Positions 47,204-56,201 of a DNA stretch of 64,000 nt are shown piece after piece. Every line of letters starts with the position of its first letter. Position 1 is the first letter of the stretch. Source of the DNA: Urbifossiella limnaea (GTDB lineage: Bacteria > Planctomycetota > Planctomycetia > Gemmatales > Gemmataceae); the NCBI RefSeq assembly GCF_007747215.1, contig NZ_CP036273.1:4200322-4264321 (forward strand). Direction: 5' to 3'. The notes beneath the pieces were generated by a model. The model saw nothing but the letters and a program-made list of their open reading frames with translations, ran no database searches and was not told where the DNA came from. The translations under genes and the position numbers were made by a program.

Positions 47204-47766
47204 CCAAGACCTCGCGCCGCCTCACGCCCGAGAACTCGACGCTCGTCGTCATCGACGTACAGGACAAGCTCCTGGCGAAGCTGCCGCGCGCGGCCGAGGT
47301 GGTGAAGAACGCCGGCTTCCTGATCGACGCCGCGGTGCTTCTCGACGTCCCGGTCCGGGCCACGGAGCAGTACCCGAAGGGGCTCGGCCCGACGACCGCC
47401 GAGATCGCCCGCCGGCTGCCCGCGCCGGCGGCGACGAAGACGGCGTTCAGCTGCTGCGCGGCCGGCACGTTCCTCGAAGAGTTGGAGATGCTCCAGCGGC
47501 CGAACGTGGTCGTGGTCGGCGCCGAGACGCACGTCTGCGTCCAGCAGACGGCCCTCGACCTCATCGCCGCCGGGTTGCACGTCGTCGTGCCGGCCGACGC
47601 CGTCTGCGCGTGGGGCGACCTGGACCACGCCACGGCGCTGCGGCGGCTCGAATCGGCCGGAGCGATCGTGACGTCGGCCGAGGCGGTCGCGTTCGAGTGG
47701 CTCAAGGACTCGGCGCACCCGACGTTCAAGGCGGTGAGTCAGCTGGTCGTCGCCCGCCGGGGGTGA
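47200..47766 (+). CDS. Isochorismatase-family hydrolase
   Basis: 188 residues. Triad visible: Asp in VVIDVQDKLL (residue 19-20 region), Lys in ATKTAFSCC and Cys in VVGAETHVCVQQTALDL. This matches the YcaC/nicotinamidase-like branch that hydrolyses amides or acts on small acids; the exact substrate is unknown. ATG 47200 overlaps the transglutaminase stop (ATGA), so it belongs to the moxR operon even though the functional link is not obvious. Confidence 0.9.
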   Translation: MTKTSRRLTPENSTLVVIDVQDKLLAKLPRAAEVVKNAGFLIDAAVLLDVPVRATEQYPKGLGPTTAEIARRLPAPAATKTAFSCCAAGTFLEELEMLQRPNVVVVGAETHVCVQQTALDLIAAGLHVVVPADAVCAWGDLDHATALRRLESAGAIVTSAEAVAFEWLKDSAHPTFKAVSQLVVARRG

Positions 47767-47832
47767 GCCCGGGGACGGCCGGGTTCGTAAACTGACGGGA
47801 TCGTTCCCGACACTCCGGACCCTGACCTCCCC

Positions 47833-49011
47833 ATGACGATCCCCGGCCAGCTGAACCCCTCCCCGCGCCTCCTGCTCGGCCCCGGCCCGAGCGACGCCCA
47901 CCCGCGCGTCCTGTCGGTGATGACGACACCGCTGCTGGGCCACCTCGACCCGCAGTTCATCGAGATCATGTCCGAGACGCAGGAGATGCTGCGGCAGGTC
48001 TTCCAGACGAAGAACGCCCTGACGTTCCCCGTGTCCGCGACGGGCACCGCCGGCATGGAGACCTGCCTCGTCAACCTGCTGGAGCCAGGTGACAAGGCCG
48101 TCGTCGGCACGATCGGGTACTTCGGCAACCGCATGGTCGACATCGCCGGCCGCACCGGCGCCGACGTGACCGTGCTGGAACGGCCGTGGGGCCAGGTGTT
48201 CGAGCCGGACATGATCCGCGACGCCGTGAAGCGCGTGAAGCCGAAGGTGCTGGCGCTCGTCCACGCCGAAACGTCCACGGGTGCGATGCAGCCGCTGGAG
48301 GAGATCGGCGCGATCTGCCGCGAGACGGGCACGCTGCTGGTGGCGGACTGCGTCACGTCGCTCGGGTGCATCCCGGTCAAGCCGGACGAGTGGGGCATCG
48401 ACGCGGCGTTCAGTTGCTCGCAGAAGGGGCTGAGCTGCCCGCCGGGGATGGCCCCGGTGACGTTCAGCGAGCGGGCGGTGGCGGCGTTGAAGGCCCGCAA
48501 GACGAAGGTGCAGAGCTGGTACCTGGACCTGACCACGATCATGGGCTACTGGGGCGGCGACCGGGCGTACCACCACACGGCGCCGATCACGATGGTGTAC
48601 GCCATCCGCGAGGGGCTGCGGCTGGTGTTGGAGGAAGGGCTGGAGGCCCGCTACGCCCGCCACGTCCGGAACCACCTGGCGCTGAAGGCCGGGCTGACGG
48701 CGCTGGGCCTGGCGTACACCGCCGACCCGAACCATCAGCTGCCTCAACTCAACGCGGTACGGCTGCCCGACGGCGTGGACGACGCGGCGGGCCGGAAGCG
48801 GCTGCTGACCGAGTTCGGCATCGAGGTCGGCGGCGGCCTCGGCGACCTGAAGGGGAAAGCGTGGCGGATCGGCATCATGGGCCAGAACAGCCGGCCGGGC
48901 TGTGTCTACCAGGTACTCACGGCGGTGGAGCAGGTGCTGAAGGGCTTCGGCGTGAAGGTCGAGCCCGGCGCCGGCGTCGGCGCCGCCGAGCGGGCCTACT
49001 CCGCGGCTTAA
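47833..49011 (+). CDS. PLP-dependent alanine/serine-glyoxylate aminotransferase family
   Basis: 392 residues. Fold-type I class V aminotransferase: LLGPGPSDAHPRVL at the start, VSATGTAGMETCLVNLL, HAETSTGAMQPLEEIG, LLVADCVTSLG, and the PLP lysine in SCSQKGLSCPPG near residue 202. YHHTAPITMVYAIREGL and the final GLGDLKGKAWRIGIMG complete the AGXT-type pattern. It likely transfers an amino group from alanine or serine to glyoxylate. A TAAACT -10-like box lies at 47788-47793. Convergent with the barrel gene, with a terminator between. Confidence 0.92.
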   Translation: MTIPGQLNPSPRLLLGPGPSDAHPRVLSVMTTPLLGHLDPQFIEIMSETQEMLRQVFQTKNALTFPVSATGTAGMETCLVNLLEPGDKAVVGTIGYFGNRMVDIAGRTGADVTVLERPWGQVFEPDMIRDAVKRVKPKVLALVHAETSTGAMQPLEEIGAICRETGTLLVADCVTSLGCIPVKPDEWGIDAAFSCSQKGLSCPPGMAPVTFSERAVAALKARKTKVQSWYLDLTTIMGYWGGDRAYHHTAPITMVYAIREGLRLVLEEGLEARYARHVRNHLALKAGLTALGLAYTADPNHQLPQLNAVRLPDGVDDAAGRKRLLTEFGIEVGGGLGDLKGKAWRIGIMGQNSRPGCVYQVLTAVEQVLKGFGVKVEPGAGVGAAERAYSAA

Positions 49012-49023
49012 GTTGATTCGCGA

Positions 49024-49051
49024 CGGCCCACCCGGCACGCCGGGTGGGCCG
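49024..49051. terminator. Bidirectional terminator hairpin
   Basis: CGGCCCACCCGGC, loop AC, GCCGGGTGGGCCG between the convergent stops at 49011 and 49064. The stem is strong but the T runs are short, so its efficiency is uncertain. Confidence 0.7.
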
Positions 49052-49063
49052 TGTCGCACCCGG

Positions 49064-50053
49064 TCAGAAGCGGATGCCGCTGCTCAGCAGGATGTTCACG
49101 TTCTGCACGTCCCCCTTGAGCGGCGGGATGACGTTGGTCCAGTCGTAGCCGTACTGGCCGGTCAGCCCGCCGAACCACACCCACCCGCCGACCGGCACCT
49201 CGTAGTTCACGTGGCCGCTCAGGTAGAACCCGTGAAACACCGCCTGCCGGCGGGAGTAGCTCTCGGCGGCGTTGTTCGGCACCAGATCGACGTGGCTCGT
49301 ACCCCACCGGCCGCCGACCTCCAGGCCGGTCCGCACGTTCCAGCCCGCCTCCTCGCCGGGGTTGCCCGGCCCCCAGACGAAACAGTCGCGGCCGACGGCG
49401 AAGTTGAACGCCGTCCGGTGCAGCGCCCGGATGCGGCTCGTCGTCAGGATGTCGGCCCGCGGGATGATCTGCCCTGTCAGCTGGTTTGTGCCCGGTGGCT
49501 GGCGAATGAACACGTCGGAGAAGTTCGCCGAGGAGCCGCGGTTGTAGGTGTAGCTGAGGCCCAGGTCGAGGGTCCAGGCGGCGTCGCCTTCGGGGTTGAA
49601 GAACAGCGTCCGTCCGCCGCCGCCGACGATCCAGCCGGTGTGGAGCCGGTCGGTGAACTCGCCGCTCCCGAAAAGCAGGTTCGGACCGGTCTCGGCGTGC
49701 AGTTCGTAGGCCACCTGGCCGTTCCGGCCGAGCGGGCCGCAACAGCCGGGGCCGTCCGTGTACCACGGGCTGCCGTAGGCCCCGGGCGGCAGTGCGCCGG
49801 CCGCCGGGGTGGACGTCATTGCCCCGAGCGAGGCCGCGGGGCCGGGGTCCACCGGCCGTGGCGCGGGGGCCGTCTCCTGCCCACCGGTGGGTAGCACCGG
49901 CGACCCGCCGGAGGGCGGAGGCGCCGGCAGCTTCGCCGGCGTGCTCATGCGGGTGGGCGGTGTGTAGGTTGGGAACCCGTACTGGCCCGCGGCCGGGGCC
50001 GCGGTCGCCGCCGCGGCCAGCACCACCCCGGGAAGCATTCGGGTGATCGTCAT
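49064..50053 (-). CDS. BBP7-like outer-membrane beta-barrel protein
   Basis: 329 residues. Signal peptide (1-23, AAPAAGQ), a proline-rich linker (about 25-95), then amphipathic strands (LHTGWIVGGGGRTLFFN, WTLDLGLSYTYNRG, FYLSGHVNYEVPV, VWFGGLTGQYGYDW) and a final LSSGIRF with the C-terminal phenylalanine of barrel proteins. Two cysteines in PGCCGPLG. This matches the planctomycete BBP7 barrel family in outline. Start at 50053 chosen for the signal. Confidence 0.8.
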   Translation of the reverse strand: MTITRMLPGVVLAAAATAAPAAGQYGFPTYTPPTRMSTPAKLPAPPPSGGSPVLPTGGQETAPAPRPVDPGPAASLGAMTSTPAAGALPPGAYGSPWYTDGPGCCGPLGRNGQVAYELHAETGPNLLFGSGEFTDRLHTGWIVGGGGRTLFFNPEGDAAWTLDLGLSYTYNRGSSANFSDVFIRQPPGTNQLTGQIIPRADILTTSRIRALHRTAFNFAVGRDCFVWGPGNPGEEAGWNVRTGLEVGGRWGTSHVDLVPNNAAESYSRRQAVFHGFYLSGHVNYEVPVGGWVWFGGLTGQYGYDWTNVIPPLKGDVQNVNILLSSGIRF

Positions 50054-50196
50054 GCGCCCCTCGCCGCCGCCGGGGACCCCGAGCGGGCGCAGCGCCCGCC
50101 CGGCCGTCGCCCGGCCTGTTCTGTGGTCTCGTCCTCTAGGATCGGCCGTCGACCGTGCCGACTTTAACACCCCTGCCGGCGGTAGCGGTCGTGAGG

Positions 50197-50226
50197 TTGG
50201 CCCCGGTCGCGCCCCGGGGGTATAAG
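50197..50226 (+). promoter_or_regulatory. Predicted promoter of the unknown gene at 50263
   Basis: TTGGCC (50197-50202), 18-bp spacer, TATAAG (50221-50226). The transcript would begin near 50233, giving a leader of about 30 bases with GAGGCGAG before the ATG. Confidence 0.5.
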
Positions 50227-50262
50227 GAAGCTGGGCAACCCGACCGCCACCGACGAGGCGAG

Positions 50263-51720
50263 ATGAAGCGGATCGAACTACGCGACACGGTTGCGGCCCG
50301 GCGGTTCGTCGCCGAGGGGCTGTGGTTCCAACGTGCGGTGCGGCCGACCGCCGAGCGGGTCCGGGCGGTCCTGGAGTGGGCGATGGAGATCGCCAACGAG
50401 GGCCGGCCGCTCCCGCCGCTCGGGTTCGTCGCCGACGTGGCCCACGTCGCGCTCGTGGCCGACGCCGACCACCGGCCGAAGGAGCCGCTCGCCGTCCCCG
50501 GCTGGCGGCCGGAGCTGGCCCGCCGCTACGAGGATCACGTCCTCGGCCGCCTGTACGCCGACCGCGGCTTCGAGCGCGCCGCCGACGCCGTGCGCGTGCT
50601 GGCGGGGAACGACCGCGTCCGCGGCGTCGCCTTTCTCGTGGACCGCGTCCGCGAGCGGACCGACGTGGGCGGCGTCGACCTGCCGGTGGCCGTCCTGCGC
50701 AACTTACTCACGTCGAACGCCGATGAAGTCATGTCCCGGGCGTGGGACGACCTCTCCCGCGACGGCCCCTCGAAACTCACCGTGGAATTGCTCGACGAAC
50801 TGGCGTCCGGCGGGCTGCGGCACCCGGACGTGCTGCTGGCGACGGACATCGCCGCGCTCGAAGACCGCTCCGCCCTCGGCGGCGAGGAACAGCGGATCGC
50901 GCTGGAGCAGATTCGTACCCAAACCGACGCGCTGCTGGAGCCGCTGCACGGCACCCGCGTCCGCCCGCTGCCGGGCCGGCGGGAGGTGCCGACGCGCATC
51001 CTCGACGAGGACCAGTACCCAGTTGGCGGCTACACGTCGATCAGCCCGCGCGGGTCGATCGAGAGCCTGCTCCACTCGCAGCTGGCGTACATGGAGGACG
51101 GCCGCGGCCGCGACCCGGACCTGTTCGACGTGAAGTTCGCGCGCGACGAGCTCTTCTACTACTCCCGCGACGAGAACCAGTTCCTCCGCCGCCGGCGGGC
51201 GTTCGTGTTCGTACTGCTGCCCGACCTCGTGACCTCGCCGCAGCACTCGGCCCGGTTCAAAGACCCCGAACTCCCGGTGCAGCGGATCGTGCTGATCCTC
51301 TCCCTGCTGCAAGCCGTGGTGTGGAAGCTGGACGAGTGGCTGAGCACGGACGCGATCCGGTTCGAGGTGATGTTCGTCCAGGACGCCGGGCGGAAGCCGA
51401 TGGCCGAGGAGGCGACGTTGTGCGAATTCCTCCTCCGCCCGAACATCGCCCGCGGCGTCGCGGCAGTGCGGCACGTGGCCGACCGCGCCGAAGCGGGCAA
51501 GGCACTCGCCGAGCTGGCCCGCACGGCACAGGTTCATGCGCTCGTGGTCGGGACGAGGAAGACCGAGCTGGTGGCGGACGCGGCACTCGTGACCGGGCTG
51601 GTCGTGGGCGGCCCGGTTCCCACGCTGCGGGCCGATCCCGCCCCCGTGTCGCTGGAGGCGGCCACGCCCTTCGAGCACTGGCAGGAGGCGCTGCGGCGGG
51701 TGTTGCAATTGTGGGTTTGA
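50263..51720 (+). CDS. Soluble protein of unknown function
   Basis: 485 residues, no signal peptide. The first 300 residues are helical and charged. The last 190 alternate hydrophobic strands and helices (RAFVFVLLPDLVTSP, IVLILSLLQAVVWKLDEWL, IRFEVMFVQDAG, VHALVVGTRKTEL), which looks like a vWA-type or Rossmann-type alpha/beta domain without a recognisable MIDAS motif. DVKFARDELFYYSRDENQF is a striking conserved-looking stretch. ATG at 50263 follows GAGGCGAG. It heads a co-directional run of ABC-type genes. I do not recognise the family. Confidence 0.7.
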   Translation: MKRIELRDTVAARRFVAEGLWFQRAVRPTAERVRAVLEWAMEIANEGRPLPPLGFVADVAHVALVADADHRPKEPLAVPGWRPELARRYEDHVLGRLYADRGFERAADAVRVLAGNDRVRGVAFLVDRVRERTDVGGVDLPVAVLRNLLTSNADEVMSRAWDDLSRDGPSKLTVELLDELASGGLRHPDVLLATDIAALEDRSALGGEEQRIALEQIRTQTDALLEPLHGTRVRPLPGRREVPTRILDEDQYPVGGYTSISPRGSIESLLHSQLAYMEDGRGRDPDLFDVKFARDELFYYSRDENQFLRRRRAFVFVLLPDLVTSPQHSARFKDPELPVQRIVLILSLLQAVVWKLDEWLSTDAIRFEVMFVQDAGRKPMAEEATLCEFLLRPNIARGVAAVRHVADRAEAGKALAELARTAQVHALVVGTRKTELVADAALVTGLVVGGPVPTLRADPAPVSLEAATPFEHWQEALRRVLQLWV

Positions 51721-51795
51721 GCCGAACCGCGGCCGCCCCCGGGCCGTATAACCCCTGAAGCGGGAGTTCCACCCCCGTGCCCCCGGGTCGCGCGC

Positions 51796-53031
51796 ATGTT
51801 TGAATGGATCAGCAACCCCGGCCTACTGTTCGGCGGGGTGGTACTCGCCGCCGTGCAGTTCGTCGCCGCCCTCCCCTGGCTGTGGGCCATCGACCCGCGC
51901 GGGTTCGAGCGCGCCACCCGCTCCCCGCGCGCCCTCGGCACCATCGTCGCCGGCGTTATCGGCGCGGGCATCGCGGTCGCCGCCTACGCCGGCTACAAGA
52001 GCGACGCCAACAGCCTGGAGTGGAACGGGCGGTACGTCTACGGCGCGGTGCTCCACCTGCAACTGCTCATCGACCTGTTCATCCTCATGCCGAACCTGCT
52101 GGTGCTGGTGTGGCCCAAGGGCGGGGCCGTGGCCCTTGCCGCGTACCGCGAGGGGCTCCGCCAGCCGATGTCGTGGCTGATCGTCGTCGTGGCCGTGGTG
52201 GCGACGTGGGTGTCGGTGTTCATCCCGTACTTCACGTTCGGCGACGACTTCAAGATGATGAAGCAGATCGGCTTCGACGTGGTCATGCTGTCGGCCGCGC
52301 TGTTCGGCGTGCTCGCGGCCAGCATGTCAATCAGCGAGGAGATCGAGGGCCGCACGGCCGTCACGCTGATGAGCAAGCCGGTGAACCGTCGGCAGTTCCT
52401 GGTCGGGAAGTTCCTCGGCATCCTCATGGCCTGCCTGGCCCTGTCGCTCGTCATCGGCTGGAACCTGACGTTCGCCCTGCGGGCCCAGCCGGAGTTCGAC
52501 AAGATCAACGAGGTGATCGACCCGATGCCCCAGCAGGCCGAGGCGTCGTTCGTACCGTTCTTTACCGCGGGCGTGCCCGGAACGGCGCCGAAGGTCGTCG
52601 CCCGCGGGGCGGGGTTGTGGTTCGCCGACTCCTTCGCCCACTCCCTCGGCATCGCCCTCGGCTTCGGCCAGGTGATGATTCTGGTCGCCATCGCCTCCGC
52701 CCTGGCCACCCGGCTGCCGTTCGTCATCAACATCGTGCTCTGCCTCGTCATCTACTGCCTGGGCCACCTCGCGCCGGTGGTCGTGCAGGTGACGCAGAGC
52801 GGCGGCGGCGGCACCGCGATGGGGCTGGTCGGGTTCGTCGGGCAGCTGTTCGACGTGCTGTTGCCGGCGCTCGAGTTCTTCAACATGGGGCCGGCGATCA
52901 TCCGCGAGAGCCCGCTCGACCTGTGGCAGTTCGCCGGCTACGTCGCCACCGTGTTCGGCTACTCGGTCATCTACACCGCCATCGCCCTCCTCGTGGGCCT
53001 GCTGTTGTTCGAGGACCGCGACCTGGCGTAG
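51796..53031 (+). CDS. ABC-2 family permease, NosY/GldF-like, without adjacent ATPase
   Basis: 411 residues with about nine membrane segments. The core SISEEIEGRTAVTLMSKPVNRRQFLVGKF near residue 180 is the standard loop of ABC-2 permeases (quoted in part: EEIEGRT and KPVNRRQ). A long extra-membrane stretch (about 225-275) lies between segments. No intact ATPase lies on either side: the next gene is an exporter with degenerate motifs. Candidate -10 TATAAC at 51747-51752. It probably borrows an ATPase coded elsewhere. Confidence 0.88.
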   Translation: MFEWISNPGLLFGGVVLAAVQFVAALPWLWAIDPRGFERATRSPRALGTIVAGVIGAGIAVAAYAGYKSDANSLEWNGRYVYGAVLHLQLLIDLFILMPNLLVLVWPKGGAVALAAYREGLRQPMSWLIVVVAVVATWVSVFIPYFTFGDDFKMMKQIGFDVVMLSAALFGVLAASMSISEEIEGRTAVTLMSKPVNRRQFLVGKFLGILMACLALSLVIGWNLTFALRAQPEFDKINEVIDPMPQQAEASFVPFFTAGVPGTAPKVVARGAGLWFADSFAHSLGIALGFGQVMILVAIASALATRLPFVINIVLCLVIYCLGHLAPVVVQVTQSGGGGTAMGLVGFVGQLFDVLLPALEFFNMGPAIIRESPLDLWQFAGYVATVFGYSVIYTAIALLVGLLLFEDRDLA

Positions 53032-53187
53032 GGCGGACCGCCCCCCGAACCGGTCAAACCTGCCAAGTTTCCCGCGCCCGCTCCGCCCGCGGCGCGAATC
53101 CGACGTGCGGGTCGCAGGCGCGTCTGCTACCTTCACTAGTGGAGGCTCCGGGGCCCGACGCCCGGGCACGTCACGGCGGGGGGCTGC

Positions 53188-55362
53188 GTGGACACCTCGG
53201 CGTTCAACCGGCTGCGCGACGACTTCGTGAAATCCCCCCGCGCACGCGTCGCGGCCGCGGTCGGCACCGTCGCGGCCGCCTTCGCGTACGTCGCGCTCCT
53301 CGTCCTGCTCTACCTGTTCGTCGACCTTCTGGTCTGGAAGGGGGAAATCCCCTCCTACGCCGACCTCCGCCCCGCCCGCAAGGCCGCCTTCGCCGGCGAA
53401 TGGATGAACCGCGCCGACGCGGACCGCGCCGACGCGGTCAAGCGTCTCGGCCTGCCGGACGCGAGCGCCGCCCGCGTCGCGGCCGCCGAGTTGAAGCGCG
53501 CCCCCACGCCGACCGAATGGGAGTGGCGGTGGCGGGCCGGGGCGTACCTCGCGCTCCGCGACCGGGTGAATCAGGAAGCCGCGGACACGTACCTGCCGGA
53601 GGCCCCCGCCGCGGACACACCCGACCCCGCCACTCGGGCCGAACTCGGGTTGCTCAGCCTCGTCGTCCGCGAGCGTGACCGGTGGACCGGCCGCCTCGCC
53701 GGCTGGCTGGCCCGGTGGAACGGCTGGGCGTGGAGGCCGGGTGCCGACGGTTCGGCCAATGATACGTACCTCGCCGGCCTGTTCGTGTTCGGGTTCGGGC
53801 TGGCGCTGGTTCGCGGCGTGCTACTGAACGCCGTCGCTTATGCGGCCGCGCAGGTGACAATCGAAGCGGTGACCAGGCTGCGGCGCGCACTGTACTTCCA
53901 CATCTTCCGTCTCGGGTCGCTGGCCGTGCGCACGTCCGGCCCCGCGGAAGCCGCCGAACTCGTGACCGGTCGGGTGGAGTCGGCCCGCGAGGCGGTCGAG
54001 TCGTCGCTGACGGCCCCGTACCGCTTCCCACTACTGTTCGTGCTGCTGCTCGGGCTCATCCTGAGCATCAACTTCTGGCTCGCCGTCAGTTGCCTGCTGT
54101 TCGCCCTGCTGGTCTGGCTGATCGGCGGGCAGGTGGCGGCGTACTTCCGCCGCGAGGCCCGCGTCGGCAGCCGGCAGTCGGACGCCGCCCTGTCCCTGCT
54201 CCGCGAGAGCATGGGGCTCATGCGGCTGGTGAAGTGCTACCAGATGGACCGGTTCAACCAGTCGCGGGTGGAGCGGCAGATCGCCCAGGCCGGCCGCGCG
54301 GGCTGGCGCCGCTACCGCGGCGAGACGTTGGCGCGGCCGATGCTCGTGGCCGTCGCCCTCATCGCCGGCGTGTGCCTCCTCTACCTCGCGGCGTGGGCCG
54401 TCCTCGCCGGCGACCTCACGACGCCCGGCCTGGCGGTGATGGCGGTCGCGCTGCTGTCGCTGGCGTGGCCGGTGGCCGGGTGGGTGGACGCCCGCCGCAA
54501 GCGCGCCCGGGGTGAGGAGGCGGCCGCGGCGATCTTCGAGTTCCTCGACCGCCGGGGGGAAGCCGCCGAGGCCGCCGACGCCGAGTTCCTCCCCGCCCTG
54601 ACCGGCCGCATCGAGTTCCGCGGCGTCACGCTCACAGAGGCCGGCACCGGAAGGAAACTCCTCGACGACGTGAGTTTCGCCGTGCCCGCCGGCAGCAAGG
54701 TGGCCGTCGTCGGCTCCGACCCCACGGAGACGCACGCCCTGGTGTACCTGCTGCCGCGGTTCCTCGACCCCACGACCGGCGAGGTGCGGGTCGAGGACCG
54801 GAACATCAGGTGGGTGACGCACGAGTCGCTGCGGGCGCAGGTCGCCGTCGTGATGCAGGACGACCTCGTGTTCACCGACACGGTGGCCAATAACATCAAG
54901 TGCGGCGACCCCGGGTACACGCTGCCGCAGGTCATCGAGGCGGCGAAGCTGGCCCACGCCCACCAGTTCGTGGAACGGCTGCCGCAGGGGTACGAGACGG
55001 TGATCGGCGGCGACGGGATGAGCCTCACCCCGGGCCAGCGGTTCCGCGTCGCCCTGGCCCGGGCGCTGCTCCGCGACCCGAACGTGCTCGTGCTCGAGGA
55101 GCCGTTCGGCCCCGTGGACGAGGACACGCTCGCCCTGCTGGACGACACGCTGGAGCGCGTCGCGCCGAACCGCACGATCTTCTTCCTGGCCCACCGCCTC
55201 TCCACGCTGCGTGCCGTTCACCGCGTGTTCCTGCTGAGGCACGGCAAGCTCGAAGCGACCGGCAGCCACCGCGACCTGTGGCAGAACAACGACCAGTACC
55301 GCCGCCTCCAGGTGCTCGCCGACGCGACCGGCGAGACGGCGGCACTGTCCGAGACGAGTTGA
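53188..55362 (+). CDS. ABC-exporter-like membrane protein with degenerate nucleotide-binding motifs
   Basis: 724 residues, GTG start at 53188. One N-terminal membrane segment and a large helical insertion (about 60-185) precede a six-helix exporter core and a C-terminal ABC domain (about 475-715). The expected Walker A GxxGxGKS reads GSDPTETH and lacks the lysine; the signature reads LTPGQ rather than LSGGQ; Walker B reads LVLEEPFGPVDE with Glu for Asp. The Q-loop VVMQDDLVF and H-loop FFLAHRLST persist. ATP hydrolysis in the usual way is unlikely. It may form a mixed pair with another exporter or act as a scaffold. 13 bases before the phosphatase gene. Confidence 0.88.
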   Translation: MDTSAFNRLRDDFVKSPRARVAAAVGTVAAAFAYVALLVLLYLFVDLLVWKGEIPSYADLRPARKAAFAGEWMNRADADRADAVKRLGLPDASAARVAAAELKRAPTPTEWEWRWRAGAYLALRDRVNQEAADTYLPEAPAADTPDPATRAELGLLSLVVRERDRWTGRLAGWLARWNGWAWRPGADGSANDTYLAGLFVFGFGLALVRGVLLNAVAYAAAQVTIEAVTRLRRALYFHIFRLGSLAVRTSGPAEAAELVTGRVESAREAVESSLTAPYRFPLLFVLLLGLILSINFWLAVSCLLFALLVWLIGGQVAAYFRREARVGSRQSDAALSLLRESMGLMRLVKCYQMDRFNQSRVERQIAQAGRAGWRRYRGETLARPMLVAVALIAGVCLLYLAAWAVLAGDLTTPGLAVMAVALLSLAWPVAGWVDARRKRARGEEAAAAIFEFLDRRGEAAEAADAEFLPALTGRIEFRGVTLTEAGTGRKLLDDVSFAVPAGSKVAVVGSDPTETHALVYLLPRFLDPTTGEVRVEDRNIRWVTHESLRAQVAVVMQDDLVFTDTVANNIKCGDPGYTLPQVIEAAKLAHAHQFVERLPQGYETVIGGDGMSLTPGQRFRVALARALLRDPNVLVLEEPFGPVDEDTLALLDDTLERVAPNRTIFFLAHRLSTLRAVHRVFLLRHGKLEATGSHRDLWQNNDQYRRLQVLADATGETAALSETS

Positions 55363-55375
55363 GCGAGGGACCGCC

Positions 55376-56197
55376 ATGCGTTCGCCACTGGACATGGGCC
55401 GCGAGGTGTCGGCCGCGCTCGACGCCGCCGACCTCGCCGCCGACCTCATCCGCCGCGAGTACCGCACGTTCGTAGCCGTCCCCGACGCCCCGGTGTCGAT
55501 CAGCACGCACGTCGACAAGGCCTCGCAGGACGTGATTCTGGAGTTCCTGCACGCGCAGTTCCCGGCCGACGCCCTGTGTGCCGAGGAGAGCACCGCCGGG
55601 CTGGCGAAGGTGGCGCACCGGGGGCAGCGCGTGTGGGTCGTGGACCCCATCGACGGCACCCGCGGGTTTGCCAAGAAGACCGGCCAGTTCTCGGTGATGA
55701 TCGGCCTGTTGATCGACGGCGAACCCGTGGTCGGCGTTGTGAGCGAGCCGGCGCAGGACCGTACGACGTACGCGTGGGTCGGCGGCGGCTGCTGGACGAT
55801 GGTGGCGGACGGCACCTCGGTGCGCTGCCACGTGAGCAGGCGGGCGCTACGCGACGCGGTGCTGACGCAGAGTTGGTCGAAGCCGGGACAGCCGAGCCGG
55901 CCGGTGCGGGCGCTGGCGCCGGCGGGTGTGGTCGAAACCTACTCCGGCGGCGTGAAGCTGGCCCAGGTCGCTCGGGGCGACGCCGACGTGTACGCGAACG
56001 TGTACGAGACGTTCTTCGACTGGGACATCTGCGCCGGCCACGTGCTCGTGACCGAGGCCGGCGGCCGCGTCACGGATTTGAGCGGCGGCCCGGTGCACTA
56101 CGCCGCCGACCGCTTCGCCCAGACCCGCGGCCTGCTGGCGACGAACGGCCTGTTCCACGACGAGGCCGTGCGGGCGCTGGCGGCCGTGCCGGAATGA
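55376..56197 (+). CDS. Inositol monophosphatase-family (FIG) phosphatase
   Basis: 273 residues. Metal-binding motifs: CAEES near residue 66, VDPIDGTRGFAKKTGQF near residue 87, and WDICAGHVLVTEAGG near residue 218. GFAKKTGQF after DPIDGT is the pattern of 3'(2'),5'-bisphosphate nucleotidases (CysQ/SAL1) rather than of histidinol phosphatase. It may thus recycle PAP from sulfate assimilation, but substrate is inferred. The last gene of the run that begins at 50263; its stop lies four bases from the convergent PQQ gene. Confidence 0.85.
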   Translation: MRSPLDMGREVSAALDAADLAADLIRREYRTFVAVPDAPVSISTHVDKASQDVILEFLHAQFPADALCAEESTAGLAKVAHRGQRVWVVDPIDGTRGFAKKTGQFSVMIGLLIDGEPVVGVVSEPAQDRTTYAWVGGGCWTMVADGTSVRCHVSRRALRDAVLTQSWSKPGQPSRPVRALAPAGVVETYSGGVKLAQVARGDADVYANVYETFFDWDICAGHVLVTEAGGRVTDLSGGPVHYAADRFAQTRGLLATNGLFHDEAVRALAAVPE

Positions 56198-56201
56198 CCG
56201 A

